This document shows positions 1-10,294 of a stretch of 25,000 nucleotides of DNA, in pieces; the first letter of the stretch is position 1, and the number at the start of each line of letters is the position of its first letter. The notes beneath the pieces were generated by a model. It was not told the DNA's origin and searched no databases. It saw only the letters and a list, made by a program, of their open reading frames with translations. The DNA comes from Takakia lepidozioides. Taxonomy: Eukaryota; Streptophyta; Takakiopsida; Takakiales; Takakiaceae. Location of the stretch: positions 1 through 25,000 of the forward strand of contig JAKLZA010000075.1 of the NCBI GenBank assembly GCA_030704615.1, in the 5' to 3' direction. The translations under genes and the position numbers were made by a program.

Positions 1-1
1 C

Positions 2-1136
2 CTTTCCGAGTCCTTGCATAAACAAATTCTCTATCATGTGTCTACTCACCGTTTCATGGGTGATAAGCTTTTCAATGAGCTCACTAGAGGGGGAGTACCA
101 TGCTATTTGGAGGTGCCACCACGGAGCTAGCTGAATGCTTTATTGGAGCATTTCCATTGTTCCTTGTATGCAGGTCACCTTGGTATCAAGAAGACCGTGG
201 CCCGCATCTATTGGCTGGGCATTCACCGAGACGTCACATAATTCATCTATAAATGTGAAGGTTGACGTGCTAACATTGCTCTCCCTAGGGCCCGGATCTT
301 GTATGAGCTGCAGCTTTTGCCTGTCACGCATGCTTTTGCTTGTGTTGGCATTGACTTAATATGACCCCTCACACTCACATCAAAGGGTCGAAGCTACCTT
401 TGTGTTGCTACCGACTACTTGACTAAGTGGGTAGAAGTCCGGCCTTTGCGTTCCAAGGCTAATGATGTTGTAGCTCAGTTCTTCTTCAATGAGATCCTTA
501 TGCGGCATGGGTGTCCTCAGGAGATACTAACGGATCAGGGCAAGGAGTTTTATAACCAGCTCCTCACGATGATTTGCTTCAACTTCGGTGTTAAGCATTC
601 CACCACAGCCCCATACCATCCCCAGACCAATGGCCTCATGGAATGCTTCAACCAAACTCTTTGCCGAATGTTGGAGAAGAATGGCGCACTTACCAGGAAG
701 TGGGATACCATTCTTCCCCCTATTCTCTTTGCTTATCGCACCGCCATGCATGCTAGCACCAAGAAGACTCCTTTTGAGTTGTTGTATGGTCGCAATTGTG
801 TTTCTCCTTTGCATTCTACCCCTCTTATTTCTACTGTTGCTGATCCGGTTGATCTTGATACCTTTGTTGAGGATCTTCATGCTCGGCATGCGATGTCCAT
901 CCATGATGCCAAGACGAACATTGGTAAAGCTCAGCTAACCCATGCCCGTAATTTTAACAAACGTCAAGTATTCTAACATGTTTCAGGTGGGACAGACCGT
1001 GTGCGTCGATTACAGCATGGCAAGTATGCATGCAAATCTAAGCTCAAGATCGATGGTCCATACTTTATCTATCAGATTTTACGTAGACGACATGCTCTCC
1101 TTCGTCCACAAGGCTCCAATACTAAATGCGGGATGA
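2..1136 (+). mobile_element. Decayed Ty3/gypsy retrotransposon pol fragment (integrase)
   Basis: This is the integrase end of a Ty3/gypsy-type LTR retrotransposon, read in one frame. The N-terminal zinc-binding part (AGHLGIKKT near 170-196, then a Cys near 254) is followed by the catalytic core. The DD35E triad is still visible: Asp at 413-415 (ATDYLTKW), Asp at 533-535 (LTDQGKEF) and Glu at 641-643 (GLMECFNQ), with exactly 35 residues between the last two. PYHPQTNG is conserved. A GPY/F-like module (KLKIDGPY) lies near 1037-1060. Stops interrupt the frame at 128-130, 239-241, 263-265, 362-364 and 974-976, and the segment just before the GPY module is frameshifted. Reverse transcriptase and RNase H are not in the window, so they lie upstream or are lost. 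The copy is a non-autonomous relic. Confidence 0.93.
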
Positions 1137-1146
1137 ACCTATTTCC

Positions 1147-1512
1147 TTAACGGACTTGGTGCATTCCAAGGTAGTTTTTGATCTTACATGTAATGTACGA
1201 AACCAGATTGGAAGAGGACCTCTGCGTCGAGAAGAAAATAAATGCATTGGGGCTCAGCTGCTGTTCGAAGAACGCATCGAAAATATTATTGTAATTTCTT
1301 TGCATGAAAACAGTTGAATCATCGTCACAGACTGTGTTGACGAACACCATTGCGATGTTATCGAAATCCCTCTTTCTCACAATTTTTAACTGTGTTTTGG
1401 CATCCGTGAACCTCCGCTTCCCTCCAATGCACTGGTAATGTGACTTGAATGTATCCTTGAGGTTGCCCATTTCCTTTACCATGTCTTCAACCCTTTTCTT
1501 GCATGAAAGCAC
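1147..1512 (-). CDS. Unassigned open reading frame next to the gypsy relic
   Basis: This is an uninterrupted frame of about 121 codons ending in TAA. It is rich in Lys, Asp, Asn and Phe and has ordinary protein-like composition (for example KRDFDNIAMVFVNTV and NNIFDAFFEQQLSPN). I do not recognise it. It reads against the retrotransposon fragment and ends about 10 bases from its 3' edge. The first codon is GTG, so a true start may lie in an upstream exon or at the internal ATG codons near 1480. It could be an exon or remnant of a host gene, an antisense ORF of the element, or chance. The composition argues mildly against chance. Confidence 0.25.
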   Translation of the reverse strand: MLSCKKRVEDMVKEMGNLKDTFKSHYQCIGGKRRFTDAKTQLKIVRKRDFDNIAMVFVNTVCDDDSTVFMQRNYNNIFDAFFEQQLSPNAFIFFSTQRSSSNLVSYITCKIKNYLGMHQVR

Positions 1513-1559
1513 TCGGATGGTGACTCTTGGGGTCCTAGGACTTGACCTCTCTAGGACTT

Positions 1560-2210
1560 AGAAACATTTTTTCATGGTATATCACCATCTGTACTCCCTG
1601 CACGGTTTTCCTAGCCGAGGGTTTTGTCCTCGGCCCAACTTGCAGGTGCTTTCCCTTGGTAGGTTTTTCACCCGACAGTGGAGGGTGATATTTCCCTATT
1701 ATTTGTTTTCCTTCGCGGAGCTCAGGATTTTTCGTGGGGGGTAGGCTTCACAGATGTAAAGCCCCATATTTGCTTAGCCTAGAAATGGCCCGTTTCATCC
1801 GAAATGGCAATACACATCCATAGTATAATTTTTTGGCGTATAAAGCCGTTAAACCGTTACAATGATATCTAGGTTAGGATTAGTTTTGGCTGGTGGCTCA
1901 ATCCTGGCCCTTCATCAGATCTAGGGTAACAAAGCGGCGCCGTGAGTTTGGCTTGTGACGCCTCGCCACGCGGCGGGCCACTAAAGCTAGGGTTTTTGTA
2001 TAAAGACAGCACCCTGACACAAGGTCAGGGCGGTGTACTTGGGTGTTAGTGTATATGTGATTTTGGTGTAGAGCTGCTTTGTGTCAGATCCGTGTGTTTG
2101 ATCCTCCTCTCGCACGTTGCCTGCTCTTTCCGCTCGCCCCTTATATGCTTCAGGCTTGTTTTAAGACTTCACACGCCTTGAGGCTAGTCCATGCAGGTTC
2201 AACATCTTCC
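1560..2210. repeat. LTR-like non-coding stretch with TATA box and hairpins
   Basis: There is no open frame here. The stretch lies downstream of the integrase relic, where a 3' LTR would sit. It has a TATAAA at 1999-2004, a perfect 7-bp hairpin at 1614-1634 (GCCGAGG, 7-base loop, CCTCGGC) and another at 2012-2030 (CCCTGAC, 5-base loop, GTCAGGG) just after the TATA box. Paired LTR ends and target-site duplications were not found, and a second copy is not in the window. Calling it an LTR is inference. From 2210 to 2699 I see nothing beyond the 3' flank of the helicase gene. Confidence 0.3.
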
Positions 2211-2699
2211 TATTTAAGTAGACTTTATTATTAAGACTACGTCTGGCAGTGAAGAGGATGTAAGAACACCGTTTTAAATGAGGTATAACTGGATTCTTTC
2301 TTGCAGTCCAGGATTCTCAAGACCTTTCAGATACAGTCTCTACGGAATGTGGTTCCATTGATGGGTGTTCAAAATACATAAAACATCTCATTTTGGCAAC
2401 GGCACCTCACAAAATACTCCTAGACACATAATTTATCATGAATCCAAGATCACATCTCAATTTTGAAACTTAGGAAAGTTTGGTGTAACCTATGCAGTAG
2501 ATGTAGTAGGTCTCTTTGCATGGTATAAGACAATTTGAAAATGATAACATACAGACATGTTGCACTTCAGTCGCTTTGTGTGCAAGCAGTTATCTCAAAC
2601 TGATCATTGTGTTATGCAACAACAGTGATGATGGTGTGAAAGCCATCAGATCTAGAACTGATGAGTGTAGCAGCTGCAGATGGGATGTGCCGGGGCTTG

Positions 2700-5600
2700 T
2701 CATCCTGTCCACTTCGGAGTCCACACATCTGCCTCTTTCACAGGAGCCTTACTCTTTTTCAACTCTCGCCTTTCTAGTCTCTTCAAAGCTTTCCACTCAG
2801 TTGTCTTGGTCAGTCTGACTACCTCACCATTGTCTAACTCTACACCTGCTTCATTCTCTTCTAGATTTTCCTTGCCCTGAGAAAATTCCTCAATTAAGTC
2901 GTCATTCTCTGTCTCCTGCTCTGTAGCACTACCGAACATTGCCCCCTTGTGCAATACTGTCTCCATTTTTCTCAATACTTTGCGCTTTGGCTTGGCTTGC
3001 CCCACTAGCTGCAAACCCTGCTCTATCAGCCTAGAAGCACAAGCCTGTTGTGAGTTTTGTAGCTTACATAAGATACATCACTGGCTATTAATAATGTCAA
3101 CACTTGCATGCCAAGAGCCAAAAGTTCTACAGCAACCATGGGAGCAATCAGTGTAGCAACCAGTTTGACTGAAGTTCCGAAAGATGTAAAAACTGAGGAG
3201 AAGGGCAAGAGAAGAGAACAGGCATGAAACAGTAACAGGTACAGAGTGAGGATCACCAAACGCACATGCCACAAAGTTCCTTCTGCGAGAGAGCAGAGTG
3301 ATGGTCCACAAAAACATCCTCCAATCGAAGGCTAAGCCACACATAGAGCTCAAGGACCTGCGATAGCACACAGATTAGTCTGTTTGCTTGCAAATTTGGA
3401 AGGTTGAAGAGAGTGCAGCTACATCCTGCTATATACTGGCATACTTGCAGGTCAAATTTCAAACTAGGAATACAGCCTTCATGGAATGAAAAAATGAGAC
3501 GAACAATGAAAGCAAACATGAAGTAGATGCTTTAAGATCACATGAAAATTATTCCCACAGAGTCGACATGGAAAAAGGGGACACCTTATGCATAGACTCC
3601 AGTTCTTGAAGTGCACCCTGAGTCCGGGGGACTCGAACAGTGGCGGGTGTGAGCATCCGCTCTAATGGCACCCTCTGACTCTTTGCATAGTCACTGGCAA
3701 ACTGCACTTACCCAGCCACCTCCCAGTTAAGAGATTAAAGTTTGACCTAATCGAAAGGTCTTATATGGCCTTCAAAAAGCCACAAACATAGACACAATCT
3801 GTCAAGGTTAGAAACTATGGTGTGAATACCCCAATAGCAGGATGTGGTAAGTCAGTACACGTTAACCACCTACAATACAACATAAGCCCTGCCATTAGTT
3901 TGGGATACCTTTGGCTGACCATAGGCCCTCAAGCATTGGAGAAATCTTGGGACTGTCAGCCAAACAATTCACCTAACAGCAAATGTGTCAAGGAGTCTTA
4001 CAATCAGCGGTAAACAAAGCTGTTAATATCGTGTTAAGTCTGGGATCACAATGCACATTCACAAATCTTTTGCATAAAGATTGTGAGTTCTGTCAAATAT
4101 GGAGTTATGCCCATTCATCCCATTCCATGCCCTTGGCCATGGAATTTCAGGTATCTTTCTACGCGGGTTTAGGCGCAGGGTTGCCAGCAAATATCCAACT
4201 AGGAACCCATACACACAACTGTAATGACAAGGTATCATACGGAGGCTCACCTGCAGCAAAGCGCCCATGGCTGTATGATCATTTGTATCCACAGGGCTGT
4301 AACAACACCATTGCCAAGAGGAAACACTGAGAGGGAGGGAGCAAGATGGAAAGAGCCAGAAAAATGTCTATGCACGAAATGACTGGAGGACAAAAGCAAG
4401 GGAAGAGGGATGCAGACACTAAATCCAAGGTCATAAATAACACATGTTCCACATCTGTCAAAGACCTAAGTTCGCAGTCTTTGATGTGAGAAAGCCAACC
4501 ACCTAGCGACTACTTGCATCTTCCCTCTCTAAGAACTGAGCTTCATAGCGATGAAATGAAATGGTACTTTATAACGTCCGCGGAAAGCTCAAAGAGGTTA
4601 TGGGACAGAATGGAAAAACAAGAGCGAGGAAACAAAACCAGAGCCAAAAAACAGCCCAAAAGCAACTACTGCTCAAGCGATTGTCTAAGGGTCAAGGCCT
4701 CGTGCAGGTAAGCTGCCAAGCATTTCTCATAGTGAAAGCCTTCAGTGAGAGATTGAGTTCCACGGAATAGACAGTGGAATCTCCCACGGATCTCATAATA
4801 GAGGGCAATAAAAGAGGAAGTGAACTTCAGTTTCAATTTCCTGGCTACGCCCGGTGCAAGCTGGGCATAGGCGGTCTCTCGTTGAAGGTTTTCCCATCTA
4901 CCAGTCTCTATCCGTAGATTGTGGGAGCCCACCCCGAACCGCCCCAATGCCCTCCCGAGGTAAGGAGATAAAGACGGCACAAGGTAATTGGGCCGCAAGA
5001 TTCTATCATCACCGAGACCCAAGAAGGTCTCTCGATAGAAATGGAGTTCTGTTGTGAGATTGGGTAGCTTAAAAGTTCTCCTGACATGTAGTTCCATAAG
5101 TTCTCTTCTAATGAGTCTGTTGCGATCCTGTTTGGATGTGATTTCCACCCCTTCTGGATTTTGTGGCAATAACGAAGCAACAGAGAGTCCATGCGCTAAG
5201 AAAAACTGCACACTCGAGCATACCAGGAGTAGAGAGAGGATGGTTCCATACTGTACTCACCAAATACAGAAGAGAAAGCGATCCTGCAAGGAAAGTGGTA
5301 ATTTCTCCAGCAAATCTGCTATGATCTTTTGCCCCCTCCCAACCAATCCCCACACCCAAAATGTCGTCTAACATGTCACTGATATAAACCGCAACTATTT
5401 TGAAATGTGGATCCATAGGAGAAGATAGAGTTCATTCTAAGAACTCCTGCACAATTTGAGACAGACGTAATACGTATGTGAGTCCACAGCACTGGAGCAT
5501 ACTTCACTTGTTATGGCTCAATCAACATTGAGATACAACTTGCACAAAGAAGATAGAGATCCAACCAGCATGCTGTCACAGTCACGCATGAAGTACTCAG

Positions 5601-8600
5601 GAGATAGACGTGCCTTCCCTACAAATTCCTCCTGAAATATCTCCACAGAACCAAGCAACAATGTCAAGGGACTACTGAGTGTGCAATTCAGGCAATTCCT
5701 TTGCCACCATAGCAAATTTCTGGCGTCAAGCCGATAATAATTGAAGACTATGCAGTTGCATTACCAAACTTAGGTCTTCTGTCCGAAGCTCTGAGCCGGA
5801 TTCCCCCACTGCGTCCAGGTCCCTCCAATGGAATACCCAGAAATCATTGGTGGGAAATCAAATGAAACATTTGTCAGCTGAGTTATGAGAGCAAATACAG
5901 AAAAATAGGAGTGCAAAGTACCAGTACAGAGGAGAAAGTCATGGATGGGTGTGATGACGAGTAGAGAGCAAGCAGATCAAACGATGGAAAGAGGCCTGCA
6001 GCCTGTGCCACCACCAACAGAGAAACCACGCCCAACCCATGACCTTGTTTAATTTTGCTTGTCTCAGAACCTAGACCAAATAAAGTGTCATCACAGCACT
6101 TTGCCAAGGCACTGAGCGTATAATGGCACCACAAAGTTCTCTCTACTCTCTCACTACTGGAGCAAGTCTTCAGTGATGGTAGGGGGTCCTATTGTGCTCT
6201 CCTTCTGCCCTCTCCTTATTTTCTCTATGCACAATGGCTACAAGGTTGTGGCAAAGAAAGTTAACGAGGCTTTCTGTTGGGTACAGGTTCAAACCCTGTA
6301 GTGGTTGTTTGGTCCAACTATATACAGGTTATGGCAAGCCAAGTCTACTGCATACAAAACCTGTTTATGAGATAGTTGTAACACAACCGGGAGAAATCCA
6401 GCATCCAAGATTGTATCATTCGTTTCAACAATGAATGTGCCAGCTGTAACACGCTTACTGAAAGAGGCACGGTTGGAGCAGCAAGGGAGTGGTGCAAGAG
6501 TGAGAGGTCTTCCTCCAACAAACATGTAACTTTTCCATCTGGAAACTTTGATCCATATCTCCCAGCCCGGCCTGCAGGGAAAATTGACTTGTCAGATCAG
6601 TTCCTCAGATCTGTAAGTATACTCTTGAGTATTTCGCAATCTGACTCCTAGAGAAAAGACTGCACTCAAACTAAACTCTTCCTATTCAAACACTACATGC
6701 CATATTTGTTCAACACACATGAAGTTCTACACAAGCTGCAATGCCAAGAATTGAAGCAAAACATGTTAATGCAGAGAACTGCTGTTCGGTCATCCTCTAA
6801 ATGCGGGCAGGTAGTACCTGCGATTTGCTTGATCTCTGAAACATTTAAAGCACGAGTAGAAGTGCCATCAAATTTCTGGAGTGTAGAAAAGACAATTCGC
6901 CGGATGTTGAGATTGAGCCCCATCCCCACCGCATCACTGGCTACCAAAATGTCGGATCCAGTGCTTGCATCATTAAACTGAGCTGCCTGCCGTATAAATT
7001 TAATGTGAGAACAAAGCCGTGATATTTTCTGAGTGAGGAACTGCCTTTATATGCTGAGTTCAAAGCTGTCTTTTCCATATGGCATTTGAACAGATGTGCA
7101 TGCATGTATTCAGAGTATGCCTACACGCATACATGACTTAGTCGATATATCATAATATACTGATCCTTAAAAGGTGTCATTCTGGGACACAATGCGCACA
7201 CTTCAAACAACTTATAATGATGCCTAGTTAATGCAAGCCCAGATACAAAAGCACAATCCACCATTACCTGGACCTAACATGTTGACCCATTCAATACAAC
7301 ACCAGACAGGGAGCCCCATACCTGTTTGGTGCGCGTTTCAGGAGGCAAAGAACCATACACGACTGAGCATTTGTGCCTTCCACCCGCCTCAATCTCTTTC
7401 TGAATATTATCCAGGCAGTGCATATAAGAATCCCAGCAGGTGAAACTCACATCATGGTATATGCTACATAATGCACTCACATGTCACAAGATACCACTCA
7501 ATCGCAAAACAGACCTTTGAACAAAAGTCTTGCAGACCTTGATTGAGTAAATCTCCCGACGTGAAAAAGCAACAATGCAATCCCCTTTTCGCACACGTGC
7601 GTATGATCCAAGTGCTGTTGTCTTGGGAACAAGGGGGGACAAGCGCTGATACTGCTGAACCTGGTTTGCAAATTGAAATAATTAGTCAGAAAAATGCTGT
7701 CATAGACCATGTGTATATCACAACATGACAAGCTATTCTAGCGTTCTAGCAAGTACATATGATGTTATGAAGTGTTATTCACAAATCTTCCGTTGCTTTC
7801 TACAAATTGATATCAGGTGCATGCAAAGAACTTACTTCGAGTGTATCACTGGTGGCAGCTATGATTGTGCTGATAATGGAGACTGCAGCTGGATCCCCAC
7901 AAATATGCAATTCATCCACTGCCAACCCGAGCAGAGCACGTGTGAAAGAAAACCCCCTTTCCCGGCAAGCAATCATCTGCGCCCACATCAGCATACTGTG
8001 ACTGGGTCCACCACTGGTGCTGCTACTAGAAGGAAATTCGGAACTTCAAAGACTAAAGAAGTTAATCTGTGCAAAAAAGTGAGCACATTTCCCTTTGAAA
8101 GCCTGTAATTTCGACATCCATCCACATCCAGCAGAAAATAAGCGAGAGATTGGTTACTTGAATTTCATCAATGACAGCACACTCATACTCCCGAGTCACA
8201 TCTGCCATCTCCACAGTCATCGCTTGATGTTTTGCACCTTTCACCTCTCTCCTCTCTTGCCCAGTGACAAGGCTACAGAGAACATTTGCTTTATTCATTC
8301 GATCTGCTACTTCCCATGCCAGAAGCCTGAGCGGCCCACAATAGATACCTGCACAGCTAAGGTTTCACATCAGCAATATGTAGATTCGAGGTATGAGACA
8401 TCGGGTCACCACTTATAGATTTACTTTGGACATGTACTGCGGAGTCCTGATCTACTTTCTTGACTCTGACAGGTAAAACAAAATCTAGCACCAAAATGAA
8501 TTATTTATGCTGAATCCCCTGTTCGGATCTCTGAGTTCCTGTTCCGTTTGTTTGCATGCCTGTCTTGTCCTAAAACGCCTTGGGAGGACAGAGACCTTCT

Positions 8601-9787
8601 CTCTCTATAGCTTTACTGAACACCCAAAATAAGGTAGGCCCACACACCAGAGGAAGAAAGCTGCAGGCGCTGCAAGGCAGCATAAGTTTTTCCGCTGTTT
8701 GTGGGTCCCACATGCATTACAATGCGCCTTTTCTTCCGCCAAGCACATGGATACCATGTGTGCGGCAATCTGTTCCCCAATCATGAAGCTTCCCACATTT
8801 CAACCCCTTCTGCTGCAAGAGACTTGCTATATTCCAACCTCAAAAGTTAGCTACTGCAATTTTTTTGAAAATATAGGGGATTCTGTCTGAGCCTATCTTG
8901 CCTTCTAGTGCTAGATACAGACCAGACTTGAGCGTGGTTCCAGTTAAAATGGTGGATTGAAGCAAATCGTCTGCAAGAAGGCCAGGACAGAGAATGCTAT
9001 GCCACTATAGTTCTTCACATTCCGGACTCAAACTCCAGACGCCGTTGGGATTGAATGCCCTTGGCCTGAAACATGAAATTAAACCCGGAAAGATCTTAAT
9101 CTTTTGCAAGGGATCTGTCAAAGAATATGAAGTTGGAGCCTTACGTTAAATCCATGAAGTCCACTAACGATGGCGGGCGTATAGTACTTGAAAACCTCGC
9201 CCTCCCACACCCCTTCCCCTGCCAATAGGCAATGTCACATCGTCTCCGGATGCTGATGTCTAAATAATCTGCACAGGGATACAGTCCTCACTTCTTGGTT
9301 TAAGGTGACAACCATGGACAAGATCAGGTTGCAATCTGTCATGAAGAAGCAAAGATACAATGCATAATGTTGAATTCCTTTCCCAAGACCCCCACTTGTG
9401 ACCCAAGTGTATATGAGCGATTTGCCATGAGGAGAGAAACCTTGGAAAGACGAGGAGACTTGCCAACACGAACCAATGTGCTTGAGGCGCCACATTTTAG
9501 CTAACACGTGCTTCCTTTATGTACATAATTGGGGTCAACACAAACTTCCACTCGAATTCAACGCTTACACATCTCAGAGATCACCGGTCCATGACTTTGA
9601 TCGAGGAATGGTGGGTAATCCAGGCATTCAGAAAAAGTCCCCTTTCTACAAACTACCCCATCAACCCCATTCGACTTCCCGTTTCAACACGGCATAGATT
9701 GGGACAAGCTCTACCTAAAATTGCCACATTTCTAACAGCCCACAGAATTCCTGAATCTACAGCAACTAGGTATTTGGCTCGCCACAT
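2700..9787 (-). CDS. SUV3: SUV3-type ATP-dependent RNA helicase, mitochondrial (17 exons)
   Basis: This is a DExH-like RNA helicase that unwinds RNA for mitochondrial RNA decay. Exons on the minus strand: 9787-9715 (tentative first), 9218-9145, 9065-9019, 8769-8648, 8348-8158, 7976-7836, 7660-7538, 7399-7322, 6986-6818, 6571-6459, 6002-5922, 5631-5566, 5325-5261, 4296-4251, 3701-3585, 3357-3266, 3030-2700. All junctions are GT-AG and phases agree, giving 642 codons. Visible motifs are PHTWYP, Walker A GPTNSGKT (86-93), YCGPLRLLAWEV, Walker B DEIQ (166-169), RGFSFTRALLG, CGDP, FSRREIY, YGSLPPETR, motif V SDAVGMGLNLNI, motif VI QIAGRAGR (337-344, split by an intron), AGLFPSFDLL, and the C-terminal LYVWLSLRLED. 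I know the Arabidopsis homologue as about 570 residues. The extra length is a charged Lys/Glu tail of about 100 residues in the last exon. The first exon begins MWRAKYLV, plausible as a presequence. A competing ATG lies at 9495-9493. No catalytic residue appears lost. Confidence 0.93.
4666..5211 (-). mobile_element. LINE reverse-transcriptase C-terminal remnant inside a SUV3 intron
   Basis: This open frame of about 181 codons lies wholly within the intron between the SUV3 exons 5325-5261 and 4296-4251, in the same orientation as the gene. It carries the pattern found after the polymerase domain of non-LTR reverse transcriptases: an RFGVGSHNLRIETGRW-type segment followed by YYEIRGRFHCLFR. The zinc-knuckle expected between these two (CxxC then HxxxxC) is not in this frame. 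A CPAC and a HFLFYC are present one frame over, near 4855 and 4815, so one small deletion on each side of the knuckle moved it out of frame and back. The copy is therefore dead and 5'-truncated. Identification rests on family pattern recall and was not searched. Confidence 0.75.
6235..6299 (+). repeat. tRNA-like pol III motif (possible SINE head) in a SUV3 intron
   Basis: GGTTCAAACCC at 6286-6296 matches the pol III B box. It sits in a perfect T-arm: stem ACAGG/CCTGT at 6283-6287 and 6295-6299, with loop TTCAAAC. An A-box-like TGGCTACAAGG with one mismatch starts at 6235, about 51 bases upstream, near the spacing in tRNA genes. I could not fold a full acceptor stem, so this is more likely a tRNA-derived SINE relic than a tRNA gene. 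It lies antisense in the intron between SUV3 exons 6571-6459 and 6002-5922. Confidence 0.35.
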
Positions 9788-9814
9788 CTGCTGAACAGCA
9801 TGATGATTGTCAAC

Positions 9815-10138
9815 TCAAGTATTGTCTCTTCTCCCTCTGCGTGCATCGTCTAAGCCGGCAACCCACAATGCACAGTCTGCGGGATCCACAGACCGCAACC
9901 TCAAATGGGTGTTGTAGTGTAAGTGGATGCCATACAGCTTCAGCTCAAAGATCCACAATGAACATCTCTGGCCTCCTTCTTTTGAAGGCCTTGGTAGGTA
10001 CAAATCTAAAAACTGTTTGTAAAAGAGCATGCAGCCAACAGTGACGAACTGGTCAAAAAAGGCGGCCCTTTCGGTAAGTAATGAAGTATCTGCCCACAAT
10101 TGTGTGTATATTATTATGTAGGTAATGTATGCTCCCAA
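9815..10138 (-). other. Unexplained protein-like open frame in the divergent promoter region
   Basis: This minus-strand frame of about 107 codons ends in TGA 25 bases before the proposed SUV3 start codon. From about 10075 downward it reads like real protein (for example FFDQFVTVGCMLFYKQ and DPADCALWVAGLDDARRG). I do not recognise it. It may be an old transposon fragment, part of the SUV3 5' leader, or an upstream exon that does not join to SUV3 in any phase I could find. It has no ATG near its 5' end. Confidence 0.25.
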
Positions 10139-10210
10139 AAAAGCTGACTTTTGCTCATGGTTTCATCAGTCAGCCCCTCTACAAAGCAGGCGGAGTGTGT
10201 GTGAGCGGAG

Positions 10211-10294
10211 CAGAAAAGGGAAAGAGCAAAGGGTGGGGGGAGGGGGGTGTGTGGGGGGGAGAGAGAGAGAGTGAAGGGAGACAGAGAGAGAGGG
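10211..10294 (+). promoter_or_regulatory. GA-rich leader of the CBR1 gene
   Basis: This is an almost pure purine tract (GAGAGAGAG and G-runs) ending directly at the start codon at 10295. GA/CT-rich 5' leaders are common in plant housekeeping genes. A similar purine-rich tract, in sense orientation, lies upstream of the DUF1191 gene at about 24640-24710. Confidence 0.5.

Larger units (their letters stand above)
9788..10294. promoter_or_regulatory. Divergent intergenic region between SUV3 and CBR1
   Basis: The two genes are transcribed away from each other, and only about 507 bases separate their proposed start codons, so both core promoters must lie here or inside the neighbouring leaders. 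I could not fix a TATA box with confidence. A protein-like open frame on the minus strand (9815-10138) occupies most of this space. The CBR1-proximal third is purine-rich. Confidence 0.4.

Noticed and set aside
9235-9507. Alternative SUV3 first exon starting at ATG 9495 (MWRLKH)
   Set aside because: Its splice options leave the wrong phase for the next exon at 9218, or need an extra unsupported intron. The exon 9787-9715 fits directly. It is kept only as a fallback.
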